Shown here: positions 17,625 through 26,937 of the stretch, in pieces
How positions within the stretch are numbered: position 1 is the stretch's first letter
How the letters are laid out: every line of letters begins with the position of its first letter
From: an uncultured Lachnospiraceae bacterium
GTDB lineage: Bacteria; Bacillota; Clostridia; Lachnospirales; Lachnospiraceae
Length of the DNA stretch: 64,000 nucleotides
Direction: 5' to 3'
Assembly: GCA_946405625.1 (NCBI GenBank)
Contig: CAMJHQ010000006.1
Coordinates: forward strand, 62,001-126,000
The notes under the pieces: generated by a model
What the model saw: only the letters and a program-made list of their open reading frames with translations
Databases searched by the model: none
What the model was told of the DNA's origin: nothing
Translations under genes and position numbers: made by a program

Positions 17625-19100
17625 TCAATCATCGCTGTCCTTCCAGAAATCCAGCTCTTCTTCGTTAAGTCCGATGTCACGAGCCTTGAAAACCGGCTTC
17701 ACTCCTGCCTTCTTCTGCTTCTCATAATCCTTAAGAGTATCGATTGCAACTTTGCCGAGCAGCATACATGCAGGAAGATTTATAAGTGTCATACATCCCA
17801 TTGTTATATCCGCAGCCGCCCATGCTGTATTCATCGGAATTATCGCTCCTACCAGAACCACAGCCGCACATCCGAGATGAAAGGCCTTCATAAAAAGCTT
17901 TGACGGCTTTCGCTTGTGATTCAGGAAAATAAGAGCATTATCAACATAGTAAAGATTTCCGAGCAGTGTGGTAAATGCAAAAAGTATCATTGCAACAGTG
18001 ATAAATGTAGGTCCAACCTTTCCGAACACTGTTGAAATCGCATTCTGTACATAAGGTGCACCGGATACCGCTTCATTTCTCTCAACTCCGCTCGATAAGC
18101 ACATAAGTGCTGTTGCGGTACAGAGAAGCAGCGTATCTATATAAACCGAAAGTGTCTGAACCAGTCCCTGCTTTGCAGGATGCGAAACCTTTGCCGAAGC
18201 TGAAGCATTTGGTGCAGAACCCACACCGGCTTCATTGGAATAGAGACCTCTCTTAACTCCGTATATAAGACATGACCCCGCCATTCCTCCGAAGATTGCC
18301 TTGAAATTAAAGGCATCCTCGAAGATCATCGCAAACATAGAAGGAATCCTTGTTATATTCCTGAATATAACGATCAGTGAAATGATAACATATGCAACTC
18401 CCATTACCGGAACTATAATACTTGTAAGCGATATGATCCTCTTTCCGCCGCCCAGCAGACAATATGCCGTAAGAACTGCAAGTATTGCACCGATTATGAT
18501 AGGTGTGATCTTTGCATCATAGAATTCATATGCCGTAAATGTAGATTGCAGATTGTATGAGCATAAGAGATTAAAACCAACTGCATAAGTTGCTATAAGA
18601 AATACACAGAAAATCCCTGCGAGTACCGGAGCATGAAGAGCTCTCTCTATATAGTAAGCAGGACCTCCGTAGCATTCTCCGTCATCATTTTTTCTTTTAT
18701 ATATCTGAGCCAGTGTACTTTCTATAAATGCGGATGAAGCTCCGACTATACACATGATCCACATCCAGAAGCAGGCTCCCGGACCGCCGAGACAGAGTGC
18801 TGTTGAAACTCCTACGATATTTCCGGTTCCGACACGTGATGCTGTTGAAACCAGCATCGCCTGAAGCGAAGATACATTTTTCTTATCTTCTGGCGGCTCC
18901 TTAAGAAGTCTTATTGATTCGGGAAATAATCTTATCTGAACGCCCTTTGTAAGGATCGTAAAGTAAATACCCGCCAGTGTCATAACAATAATAAGGATGG
19001 GATAGTACATTATCCCATCTATTTTATCCAGTAATTCTGCTATCATCCTTGCACCCCATATACATTTTTTACCACAGAAACAGCCGTTCAGTAGTTTCAT
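17625..19100 (-). CDS. Sodium:alanine symporter family protein (AGCS)
   Basis: Polytopic membrane transporter of up to 491 residues that moves alanine or glycine into the cell with Na+. Family features include the segment ASRVGTGNIVGVSTALCLGGPGA and the GLYSNEAGVGSAPNASA motif, in a pattern of about 11 helices. Two starts are possible: ATG 19100 (AGGGG 4 nt upstream) and ATG 19046 (GGGG 7 nt upstream); the later one fits the family N-terminus better, so the first 18 residues are uncertain. It is a single-gene unit. Confidence 0.9.
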   Translation of the reverse strand: MKLLNGCFCGKKCIWGARMIAELLDKIDGIMYYPILIIVMTLAGIYFTILTKGVQIRLFPESIRLLKEPPEDKKNVSSLQAMLVSTASRVGTGNIVGVSTALCLGGPGACFWMWIMCIVGASSAFIESTLAQIYKRKNDDGECYGGPAYYIERALHAPVLAGIFCVFLIATYAVGFNLLCSYNLQSTFTAYEFYDAKITPIIIGAILAVLTAYCLLGGGKRIISLTSIIVPVMGVAYVIISLIVIFRNITRIPSMFAMIFEDAFNFKAIFGGMAGSCLIYGVKRGLYSNEAGVGSAPNASASAKVSHPAKQGLVQTLSVYIDTLLLCTATALMCLSSGVERNEAVSGAPYVQNAISTVFGKVGPTFITVAMILFAFTTLLGNLYYVDNALIFLNHKRKPSKLFMKAFHLGCAAVVLVGAIIPMNTAWAAADITMGCMTLINLPACMLLGKVAIDTLKDYEKQKKAGVKPVFKARDIGLNEEELDFWKDSDD

Positions 19101-19234
19101 AATTCCCCTAATGAATGCTCATACGATGATCTTTATTTTCTACCGTACAGCCCCTGCGACAAATACATTTACTATTCTACCATAGGAACTGTCTTGATTC
19201 CAACTGAATCGGTGCAACTCGTCCTATTAAATCT

Positions 19235-19263
19235 AAAAGGCCCTCCGGATTTTTCTCCGGAGG
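19235..19263 (-). terminator. Terminator after the MutS-like gene
   Basis: Minus-strand hairpin with arms CCTCCGGA and TCCGGAGG around a 6-nt loop, followed by CCTTTTAG. It separates this gene from the symporter gene downstream. Confidence 0.7.
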
Positions 19264-19294
19264 ATCCCTGTAATTAATTACTTATCGCATCCCG

Positions 19295-20878
19295 TCAGTC
19301 TTCCAGCATCTGCTCATAGGTGATTCCGTACTTTTCAGCTATATTTCTCGCATATGAACAGGAATCCGGTTCACTTCTTTTTACCTTAAATGTATTCTTA
19401 TTATCTTTGATCTCCATTATTATACTTACGAAGCGGCTTCTGCCCTCCCACTCATTCATTTCATCGATTGCTCTTGCGACCTCATGTATATGAGTATTGA
19501 AGATGGCTGCCGTACCCTTCTTCTTTAAGATATGGAGAAGGTCCTTTGAAAGATAGAGACCATCGGATGAACTTGTCGTCGAATATGTCTCATTAAAGAG
19601 TATCAGAGTTTTCGAATCAGACTCTTTAACTATTTCCTTAATTCTGACTGCTTCCTCTCCCAGTCTTCCGTAATTGATAGTAAGATTTTCATCAATCGGA
19701 AAATGTGTAAGTATATTAGCAAACGGTCTGCCCTTAAAGGACGATGCCGTTACAAAGCATCCGCCTGCAGCCATAATTGATATAATACCGATTGCCTGCT
19801 CGATTATGGTCTTGCCGCCTCTGTTCGGACCAGTGAGGATAAACAGATTTTCTTCAGGTGAAAATCTGAAATCATTCTTTACGATATTCTTTTCTCCGGC
19901 AAAGAAGAGTCTGACGTTATATAGATCCTTCAACTCCATTGATACCGAATTGTCATCCGATTCCTCAAGAACCGGCATACATATCTCCAGTCCTTCCTTC
20001 TTCAGTCTTTTGGAAAACTTTACCATCGTCAGATAATATAAAATGCCCTCAAACAATTCAGTGATCGACATTCTGTCAAGCTTCACATACTTGTTCATCA
20101 TCATCTTGATCTTCACATAGCTTCTCTTCATATGCTTTTCTATGAGCGGAGTCATTGTAACAAGCAGCGGATCCACTACATGTACATTCGGCATCGGCCT
20201 GCCTGCAGAGTTTGTTGCCATTGCAGTTTGATTTACAGCACTTATAAATGCTCCGAATTCGGCAAACTTAAACTTGGATTTGATCCTGTAAGGTACAAAA
20301 TCCACGGACATAACCTCTTCAACATTAAGATCCGGTGTAAAGTTAACACCTACGATCGCACCTCGTACATTTGACAGTTTGTCCAGCATTGTTTCTATAT
20401 CCTGCTTTGCGATTTCAAACTTCTCATCGCTTACAACATTTTCCATCTCTCTGAGAACTATCTTCAGTCCGTCCGATTTTACATTATTCTCCTTCAGGCA
20501 GCGATATATCATTTCTGTAACCTGAACATATACGCTAAGTTCTCTGAGATCCTCCAGCAGTGTATAGAGCGAGCTGTCATTATTCATTCTTCTGGTCTTT
20601 GTGCTGCCCAGATCCCTGAGTGTCCTTATCAGCCCGGCTGCTTCAGTAAGCCCTTCAACCAGCTGATCATTTTCCATAAGATCCTTCATAATATCCTGTC
20701 GATACTGCATATCTCTTATATCTTTTGGAATCTTTGTAAGAATATCTCTTAATACCAGCATTTCCGTCTCATTGTCGGAAATGTTATCTACAATATCCTG
20801 GATAGCAAGATCTTTTACTGTTTCGGGCTTAAGCTCTATAACTTCTCTATTTGATTTTTCAGCAAATAAAATATCCAT
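19295..20878 (-). CDS. MutS-like DNA-binding ATPase (MutS C-terminal domains only)
   Basis: Protein of 527 residues related to the core and ATPase domains of MutS. The last 210 residues hold the ATPase: a modified Walker A TGPNRGGKT (family consensus TGPNMxGKS/T), Walker B-like LILFNETYSTTSSSDG and a switch THIHE. There is no mismatch-recognition domain I, so it is unlikely to do classical mismatch repair. Similar short MutS homologs in Firmicutes have unknown roles, often guessed to be in recombination or DNA structure processing. Monocistronic with its own terminator. Confidence 0.82.
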   Translation of the reverse strand: MDILFAEKSNREVIELKPETVKDLAIQDIVDNISDNETEMLVLRDILTKIPKDIRDMQYRQDIMKDLMENDQLVEGLTEAAGLIRTLRDLGSTKTRRMNNDSSLYTLLEDLRELSVYVQVTEMIYRCLKENNVKSDGLKIVLREMENVVSDEKFEIAKQDIETMLDKLSNVRGAIVGVNFTPDLNVEEVMSVDFVPYRIKSKFKFAEFGAFISAVNQTAMATNSAGRPMPNVHVVDPLLVTMTPLIEKHMKRSYVKIKMMMNKYVKLDRMSITELFEGILYYLTMVKFSKRLKKEGLEICMPVLEESDDNSVSMELKDLYNVRLFFAGEKNIVKNDFRFSPEENLFILTGPNRGGKTIIEQAIGIISIMAAGGCFVTASSFKGRPFANILTHFPIDENLTINYGRLGEEAVRIKEIVKESDSKTLILFNETYSTTSSSDGLYLSKDLLHILKKKGTAAIFNTHIHEVARAIDEMNEWEGRSRFVSIIMEIKDNKNTFKVKRSEPDSCSYARNIAEKYGITYEQMLED

Positions 20879-21087
20879 ATTGTTCCTCTTATAATGTAAT
20901 CTACCGTATAATATGATCTTTTCGTATATGTAAAATGTATGGCTTTACACTGTTTTCATATGAATTCAGAACTGATCTCTATTATACCCATATTAATTAA
21001 TTAGTATATAATAAACAAACAATCTTCATATATAACAATTTATATAAATATGTTACAATCTTTATATAACACTTCGGAGGAATATAT

Positions 21088-21867
21088 ATGTCGAAGAATG
21101 ATTCTACAAGAAATATAAGCTTTGATGAGATCAGAAAGCTTCTGCATAACAATGCGGAAACAGGATTTGCTCATACTACATATCAGGAAGAATCCAAACG
21201 CTTTCATTATCTTCTGAACGGCGACAAACGTGCCGTTGAAGAATCACAGCGTATCTGCAATGCTCAGATCCAGGGTACTCTTTCCAAGGATCCGATAAGA
21301 AATCAGAAGTATCTTTTTATAGTAAATACGGGACTTGCAACCAGATATCTCATTGAATCCGGTATTCCTCAGGAAATCGTTTATTCAACAAGTGATGTAT
21401 ATATTCAAAGAGTCGATATGCTTAACAGCATCGAAGAGATACTTCAAATTGATAAGGAGCTGTGGACTGTTCTGGTAGAAATGGTACGTGAATATAAAAG
21501 AGAAAATCTCTATTCAAAACCGATTCTTATGTGTCTCAATTATATTGACTCACATTTTAACGAGAAGATCACACTGGATACTCTCGCCGATCAGACCGGT
21601 CTATCTGCATGTTATCTCGCTGTTCTCTTCAAGAAGGAAACAGGAAAAACCTTCGGTAATTATCTTACAGATGTAAGAGTTAATACTGCAAAGGCCTTGC
21701 TTACCAAAACCGATTATACCTATTCGCAGATAGCTTACTCTCTTGCATTCTGTTCACAAAGCCACTTTATAAAAACATTTCGAAGTCGTACCGGATATAC
21801 GCCTATGCAATATAGAATGAGATTTTATAATGCAAATCTGACAGCAGTCGAAAGGCAGTTTACATAA
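21088..21867 (+). CDS. AraC family transcriptional regulator
   Basis: Regulator of 259 residues. The C-terminal 95 residues carry two helix-turn-helix motifs (LADQTGLSACYLAVLFKKET and IAYSLAFCSQSHFIKTFRSR) of the AraC family; the N-terminal 150 residues are a helical domain I cannot assign to a ligand. GGAGG lies 9 nt before the ATG. The stop codon is inside a GTTTACATAA motif that recurs elsewhere in the window. A terminator follows at 21907. The regulated genes may be its convergent neighbours, but nothing shows this. Confidence 0.88.
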   Translation: MSKNDSTRNISFDEIRKLLHNNAETGFAHTTYQEESKRFHYLLNGDKRAVEESQRICNAQIQGTLSKDPIRNQKYLFIVNTGLATRYLIESGIPQEIVYSTSDVYIQRVDMLNSIEEILQIDKELWTVLVEMVREYKRENLYSKPILMCLNYIDSHFNEKITLDTLADQTGLSACYLAVLFKKETGKTFGNYLTDVRVNTAKALLTKTDYTYSQIAYSLAFCSQSHFIKTFRSRTGYTPMQYRMRFYNANLTAVERQFT

Positions 21868-21906
21868 CTACGCGGTTTACATAATTCGAATTCATATACA
21901 TAATTA

Positions 21907-21940
21907 AAGCTGCAGTTATTCCTGCAGCTTCTTCTTTTTT
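21907..21940 (+). terminator. Terminator after the AraC gene
   Basis: Arms AAGCTGCAG and CTGCAGCTT, 6-nt loop, then a T-rich tail of CTTCTTTTTT. Confidence 0.85.
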
Positions 21941-21959
21941 ATTTCACGATTATTTTTTG

Positions 21960-22110
21960 ATTTCACGACCTCTGTCGTAATATACAACTATTATCTTAAG
22001 CTTTCACAACCTCAGTCATGATAAGCAACTATTATCTTAAGCTTTCACAACCTCAGTCATAATAAGCATCTATTATCTTAAGCTTTCACAACCTCAGTCA
22101 TGATATACAA
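21960..22110. repeat. Tandem 41-bp repeats at the 3' end of the PHP gene
   Basis: A unit of 41 bp, containing CTATTATCTTAAGCTTTCAC followed by AACCTCAGTCAT, is repeated about three times in tandem (roughly 21987-22110), with a decayed copy before it (21960-21986, TTTCACGACCTCTGTCGT). Units differ at only a few positions. The copy nearest the gene includes the PHP stop codon. On the minus strand every full unit contains the mini-frame MTEVVKA followed by a stop, but 41 is not a multiple of three, so the array is not one protein repeat. There are no unique spacers, so it is not a CRISPR array. Confidence 0.8.
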
Positions 22111-22852
22111 CTTCAAGATTCGGTTCCTGAGAAGGCGTGATGAGTTCCTCAATCTCATCAACTCTTCTCACATTTCCGTTATCAAGAACAACCGGAACGC
22201 CTTCTCTATTCATGAATGCTCTGACATAATCCTCGATACTTTCGATACGTCTCTCGAACATCATTCCGCCCTTCAATCCATCGTAGAAATAATGTATATC
22301 GGACCCTGCAGAGGTCGGAACTCCGAGCTTCTCTCCATATTTAAACGAGAGTGCATTCATGTAGGTTTCGTTGCCCGCATTGAATATCTCTACTCCATCA
22401 CAGATAGACGGTGTCAGATTTATCTTGCTGATATAATATCTCTCACGATAAGGATGAGCCTGAACCATTATTCCTCCGGCCTGATGAACCAGGTCATACA
22501 CTTCATGTCTTGTCTTACTGAGCAGATCACCATTCTCATACAGCCAGTTCTTATCCACTCCGTAAATCAGGTATTCATCACATTCAAAATTATACTCTAT
22601 GCCGAAAAATACACTGAAGTCTTTACCCTCAGCTGCAGCAAAAGCTGCCTCATAACCACTTACATACCAGTCCACTCTTTCTTTCCACGGCAGTTCCTTT
22701 GGTACACAGCTGTTACCGTTAAAAAAATGGTCGGTCACTATGATACCGCTGTAACCCTGAGCCTTCATATAATCAATATAATCTGCACCGTGAGCCCTTC
22801 CGCATTTGCTTGCTTCACAGGTATGTAAATGAGTTTCATAAATAAATGACAT
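22094..22852 (-). CDS. PHP domain phosphoesterase family protein
   Basis: Protein of 252 residues with the metal-binding motifs of the PHP (polymerase and histidinol phosphatase) superfamily: HLHT near the N-terminus, IIVTDHFFNG, MVQAHPYRE and a late GSDIH. These histidines and aspartates hold a cluster of metal ions that hydrolyses phosphate esters. The substrate is unclear; related stand-alone proteins act on small phosphorylated molecules or nucleotides. It is downstream of the GH53-like gene with a terminator hairpin between them. Its 3' end is the source of the tandem array at 21960-22110. Confidence 0.85.
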   Translation of the reverse strand: MSFIYETHLHTCEASKCGRAHGADYIDYMKAQGYSGIIVTDHFFNGNSCVPKELPWKERVDWYVSGYEAAFAAAEGKDFSVFFGIEYNFECDEYLIYGVDKNWLYENGDLLSKTRHEVYDLVHQAGGIMVQAHPYRERYYISKINLTPSICDGVEIFNAGNETYMNALSFKYGEKLGVPTSAGSDIHYFYDGLKGGMMFERRIESIEDYVRAFMNREGVPVVLDNGNVRRVDEIEELITPSQEPNLEVVYHD

Positions 22853-22869
22853 TACTATCTCCTACCAAT

Positions 22870-22896
22870 AAGAAAAGCCACACCGAAAGGTGTGAC
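22870..22896 (-). terminator. Terminator after the GH53-like gene
   Basis: Minus-strand arms CACACC and GGTGTG with a TTTC loop, followed by GGCTTTTCTT. Fairly short stem. Confidence 0.6.
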
Positions 22897-22925
22897 TTGT
22901 CTTATCAAAAACATTATGTAAACTA

Positions 22926-23717
22926 TTATGCAACAAGTATTGCTTCGTCAAGTCCTTTATCAGAATAAACAGTTCCGAAGCCCATGTCAAGTGGTACTAT
23001 ACTGATTGCACTATCAAGATCTTCAAGAGCAATATCCGCACTTAAAGGATTATCCTGTCTTGAGATATCTACAATAATCTTTGCTTCAAATCTTCTTGAA
23101 AGATCACTCATGTTCATGCTGAGATTATAGAATGTCTCAGAATCAAGCTCATAATTAAGAGAAATGATATCAAATGGCTTTCCGCCTGAAACCTGATATC
23201 TGTTGAACCATTTCTTGGCTTTCTCATTATCTGAGCTGTCACTTGTACTGAGAATAACCTGACATGCAGGATTAACAGCCTTAGCAGCATTTATACATGA
23301 ATTTATCATTCTTGTCTGCTCTTCAAAGCTGAGTGTAATTCCCGGAAGTGCTGCATAAATATCAGTATCGATTTCTATGAAATCAGGAACTGCATTTCTC
23401 TCAGCCATCTTCGTAAAGAGCTTATGAACATTTTCAAATCCGCCTCTTTCAGCTTTTCTGACAAACATTCTGTTATCGGCTCCGGTCTCTCTCATAACTT
23501 CCTGATAGAGAGGCATAAGACCAAGCTTCAATGCCCACTTAAGTCCAAGTGACTTTGTACCTGCACCTGTCTCAATAACAGCATCAGCTCTGTCATATAT
23601 TCCGTCCGTGATCTCTATATCACTCATTACAATATCAACACCCTTAGTCTTAAGGGAATTCAGTCTGTCCTTACTAACCGCTTCTGTTTCAAAAACTATT
23701 CTGGATAAACCGCTCAT
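22926..23717 (-). CDS. GH53-like TIM-barrel protein, probable pseudoenzyme
   Basis: Protein of 263 residues. From about residue 85 on it follows the pattern of GH53 endo-beta-1,4-galactanases: helix INSCINAAKAVNPACQVILS, then WFNRYQ, then PFDIISLNYE (GH53 has FDVIGLSYY) and LSRRFEAKIIVDISR (GH53 has LxxRYgKxvxVxEtay). However, the two catalytic glutamates are absent: GNE is replaced by a DTD-like stretch and the ETAY position reads DISR. It has no signal peptide, so it is cytoplasmic. I infer a non-hydrolytic relative; function unknown. Start ATG 23717 is chosen for GAGG 6 nt upstream. Confidence 0.5.
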   Translation of the reverse strand: MSGLSRIVFETEAVSKDRLNSLKTKGVDIVMSDIEITDGIYDRADAVIETGAGTKSLGLKWALKLGLMPLYQEVMRETGADNRMFVRKAERGGFENVHKLFTKMAERNAVPDFIEIDTDIYAALPGITLSFEEQTRMINSCINAAKAVNPACQVILSTSDSSDNEKAKKWFNRYQVSGGKPFDIISLNYELDSETFYNLSMNMSDLSRRFEAKIIVDISRQDNPLSADIALEDLDSAISIVPLDMGFGTVYSDKGLDEAILVA

Positions 23718-23966
23718 TTTTAACCTCGCATAATCTTTCATGTAATGATATTTTATCTACTAAAATACCCGTCAATATATTACGCAATTCCACACTTAAA
23801 CTCTATTCCTTTCAAGTATCGATGTCAATTCGTAGAACTTCACGAAAATAACGTCCTTTTTTGTCACATTTAACGTACCCTAAAATTTGTGAATTATGTT
23901 GAATAGTATTTTTTACTTAAAAGTCATATAATGATCTTTCGAAATATGGATGAATGGTGATTATTG

Positions 23967-25361
23967 ATGAACAAGACATATAGCTCTTCAAATTTCTATG
24001 GTAAAGTATTCAAGCTGGCTCTTCCTATAGCCGCTCAAAGCACGATAGTTATAGGTGTTAACATGCTTGACACTATGATGGTCGGAAAACTCGGAGACGA
24101 TCCTCTCGCTGCTACTTCCCTTGCAAACTCTTTCATAAGTGTATTCCAGATATTCTGTATGGGACTCGGAATGGGCGCTTCCGTACTTGTATCGAGATAC
24201 TGGGGAATGAAGCAGAGCAGTCCGGACAGATCACAGGCTGACGAAGCATCTGTTGCCCTGAAGCAGACCATAAGTCTGATGCTGAGACTCACCGTTATCC
24301 TCGCATTTCTATTCGCCGCCGCCACATATCTGGCACCCGGAATAATAATGCGTTCTTATACTGAAGAAGAACCGATAATCAATCTGGGAATCAAGTATTT
24401 CAATTATTCCATTCCCACTTACTTCTTCCTCGGAATATCACTCACTTCGACCATAGTTCTCCGCAGTGTCGGTCAGGTTATATATCCTCTTATAGTTTCA
24501 ATCGGAGCTTTCTTCGTAAATTTCTCCATGAACTATATACTTATCTTCGGAAAATTCGGTGCTCCGAGAATGGAGATCGCCGGTGCCGCTCTGGGTACAC
24601 TCATAGCCAGAATATTCGAAGTTGTACTTATAGCCGGCTACCTGTTTCTGTATGATAAGAAAATATATTTCCGTATCAAAGATATATTTATGTCAACCAA
24701 ATCACTTATCCGGGAATATATCCGTATATGTATTCCGGTTCTTATAAGTGACGGAATTCTTGCTATCGGAACCAATTCCGTAGCAATGGTTATAGGCCAT
24801 CTCGGTGGTGTTTTTGCTGCGGCAAATGCGATCACAAGCGTCACTCAGCAGCTGAGCACCGTAGTGATCTCAGGTGTAAGCCAGGCCGGTGCCATAGTTA
24901 CCGGAATAACTCTCGGTGAAGGCCGTAGAGACAAAACAATGCAGCAGGGTTACCAGTTCTTTAAACTCGGACTAATCCTCGGAACCTTGTCTGCTGCATT
25001 TTTATTCTTATTCAGTAATACTATTATTGGATTTTATGATAATGCCAGTGCAGAAACAGCCGCAACTGCAAAGCAGCTGATGAATGCCATCAGCTTGATC
25101 ATTATATTCCAGGGAACAAACAGCATCATGACCAAGGGTGTTCTCCGCGGAGGCGGTGACACCAAAATGCTTATGCTTGCTGATAATATATTCCTCTGGG
25201 TTCTTGCCATCCCTCTCGGAATGGCAGCAGGTTTCTGTTTTAAAATGTCTGCGTTCTGGATCTACATTTTACTGAAGTCGGATCAGATAGCCAAAACTGT
25301 CTGGGCATACCTGAGACTCAGAAGCGGAAAATGGATCAAAAAAATATCGACCCGATCATAG
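23967..25361 (+). CDS. MATE family efflux transporter
   Basis: Membrane protein of 464 residues with twelve hydrophobic helices in two similar halves, the layout of MATE Na+ or H+ driven multidrug exporters. Family features include ALPIAAQSTIVIGVNMLDTMMVGKLG near the N-terminus and an equivalent CIPVLISDGILAIGTNSVAMVIGHLG at the start of the second half. ATG 23967 is used; the RBS (GGTGATT) is weak. It ends 4 nt from the convergent Fur gene. Confidence 0.9.
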   Translation: MNKTYSSSNFYGKVFKLALPIAAQSTIVIGVNMLDTMMVGKLGDDPLAATSLANSFISVFQIFCMGLGMGASVLVSRYWGMKQSSPDRSQADEASVALKQTISLMLRLTVILAFLFAAATYLAPGIIMRSYTEEEPIINLGIKYFNYSIPTYFFLGISLTSTIVLRSVGQVIYPLIVSIGAFFVNFSMNYILIFGKFGAPRMEIAGAALGTLIARIFEVVLIAGYLFLYDKKIYFRIKDIFMSTKSLIREYIRICIPVLISDGILAIGTNSVAMVIGHLGGVFAAANAITSVTQQLSTVVISGVSQAGAIVTGITLGEGRRDKTMQQGYQFFKLGLILGTLSAAFLFLFSNTIIGFYDNASAETAATAKQLMNAISLIIIFQGTNSIMTKGVLRGGGDTKMLMLADNIFLWVLAIPLGMAAGFCFKMSAFWIYILLKSDQIAKTVWAYLRLRSGKWIKKISTRS

Positions 25362-25365
25362 ACTA

Positions 25366-25776
25366 CTACTGTTTATCTTTACAATCGTCGCATCTTCCTA
25401 TAATGATGGTCTTATCCGCACTGAGATTCAGACCATATACAGACTGAAGATTCTTCTCAAAATCTTCAACGAATTCACTCTCAAGATGAAATATCTTTCC
25501 GCATTCAGAACACTGTGCATGCATATGCTCATTGCAATGCTGATGCGAATCGGAGTACTGATAAAACCAGGCGTCCTGATTAGGCTCCTTATATTTCATA
25601 AGACTTCCCTGCTCACACATCCTGTCAAGATTACGGTAGATCGTTGTTCTGTTAACACCCTCATCTTCCGTCTTTATATACTCAAATATTTCTCCGGCAG
25701 TAAATCTCTTATCTGCATTATTCTTTAAATAATCCAAAATCAACCCGCGGGCTTTTGTTTTATACTCATTCTTCAT
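25366..25776 (-). CDS. Fur family metal-responsive regulator
   Basis: Protein of 136 residues. N-terminal winged helix (residues 8-80, VNRTTIYRNLDRM recognition helix) and C-terminal dimer/metal domain with HQHCNEHMHAQC and CxxC pairs (CSEC, CDDC) that hold structural zinc. Whether it responds to iron, zinc or peroxide (Fur, Zur or PerR) cannot be decided by eye. It converges with the MATE gene; an effect on nearby glutathione peroxidase or the flavodoxin operon is possible but not shown. Confidence 0.88.
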   Translation of the reverse strand: MKNEYKTKARGLILDYLKNNADKRFTAGEIFEYIKTEDEGVNRTTIYRNLDRMCEQGSLMKYKEPNQDAWFYQYSDSHQHCNEHMHAQCSECGKIFHLESEFVEDFEKNLQSVYGLNLSADKTIIIGRCDDCKDKQ

Positions 25777-25852
25777 CTATCATAACCCTTTCGAGAATTA
25801 CCGTATCCATAGTATAATCCGAAGACATTATACCATATTAATTCAAAATGTA

Positions 25853-26764
25853 TCAGTTACTTTTGCTGTCATTTGCATTTTGAAGTATTTTTATATACTC
25901 AAGTGTCAGGGTTGACGGACGTATAGCCTTAGGCAGGATATAACCCACTTCCATATAATCATCAACCTGAAGCGGCTTTGCGATGATATTCGGGCCGTTC
26001 AGCTCTTCGCTTATAATACCGCTGCATATGGTATATCCATCCATACCTATAAGCATGTTGAAAAGCGTAGCTCTGTCTCTGACTATTATCTCCTTATCCG
26101 AATCCACTGTACTGAGGATTTCCTCAGAAAAATAAAACGAATTATGAGATCCCTGCTCGTATGAAAGCCTCGGATACGGTTTCAGATCATCAAGCCTTAG
26201 AACTTTCTTTCCCGCAAGAGGAGACTTCCTTCCGATAAAAACATGAGGCTTAACACTGAAAAGACTGTTAAAACTCAGATTATTGTCTCGTAATGTTTTA
26301 TTTATTACGGTCTCATTAAAACTGTTTCTGTACAGTACTCCTATCTCACTTCTAAGCTGAGCCACATCTTCTATAATATCATAAGTTTCGGTTTCTCTCA
26401 TATGAAACTCATACTTATCTCCTCCGTATTTCTTGAGAAGCTGGACAAAGGCTTCAACAACGAATGAGTAATGCTGCGAAGATACCGAAAATCTGTGCTT
26501 ACCCTTACTATCCCCACTGTATCTCTCATCTATAAGGTTCGCCTGTTCAAGAACCTGTCTTGCATATCCGAGGAACTCCTCTCCGTCCTGAGTAATCTCA
26601 ATACCTTTCTTCGAACGGTTAAATATCGTTATATTATATTCTTTCTCCAGCTCCTGTATCGAAGCCGTGAGACTCGGCTGAGCTATATAAAGCTTCTTCG
26701 CCGCTTCGGTTATATTCCCCGTGTCAGCGACAACCGTTATATACCTTAATTGTTTCAGCGTCAT
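25853..26764 (-). CDS. LysR family regulator, probable MetR-type
   Basis: Regulator of 303 residues. N-terminal helix-turn-helix (residues 1-60: LRYITVVADTGNITEAAKKL and PSLTASIQELE) and a periplasmic-binding-like effector domain (90-290). It is divergent from metE-metF, and the intergenic region carries ATAG-type dyads (26872-26887, 26919-26937) like LysR sites, so control of methionine synthesis is the natural inference. No RBS conflict at the ATG. Confidence 0.85.
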   Translation of the reverse strand: MTLKQLRYITVVADTGNITEAAKKLYIAQPSLTASIQELEKEYNITIFNRSKKGIEITQDGEEFLGYARQVLEQANLIDERYSGDSKGKHRFSVSSQHYSFVVEAFVQLLKKYGGDKYEFHMRETETYDIIEDVAQLRSEIGVLYRNSFNETVINKTLRDNNLSFNSLFSVKPHVFIGRKSPLAGKKVLRLDDLKPYPRLSYEQGSHNSFYFSEEILSTVDSDKEIIVRDRATLFNMLIGMDGYTICSGIISEELNGPNIIAKPLQVDDYMEVGYILPKAIRPSTLTLEYIKILQNANDSKSN

Positions 26765-26871
26765 ATTGTACCTCCGAACTAATTTATATAAGACTCTATC
26801 ACTGCATCTCAGTATTCAGAAATTACGTTTCGAGTCTAATGTTACCGGTTATTGTTTGTTATAGCTTTTCC

Positions 26872-26937
26872 CTATAACTATTTATAGCCATAGATTATAT
26901 TTTGTATTTTATCATATTCCATAGATAAAATCTATGG
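26872..26937. promoter_or_regulatory. LysR-type binding dyads between the regulator and metE
   Basis: CTATAACTATTTATAG (26872-26887) and CCATAGATAAAATCTATGG (26919-26937) are inverted repeats about 48 bp apart between divergent genes. Both carry ATAG half-sites as expected for LysR-family regulators. No S-box/SAM riboswitch or T-box pattern is present before metE, so protein control is likely the main input. Confidence 0.5.

Noticed and set aside
21960..22110. CRISPR-like look of repeats
   Set aside because: Units are tandem without unique spacers and no cas gene is near.
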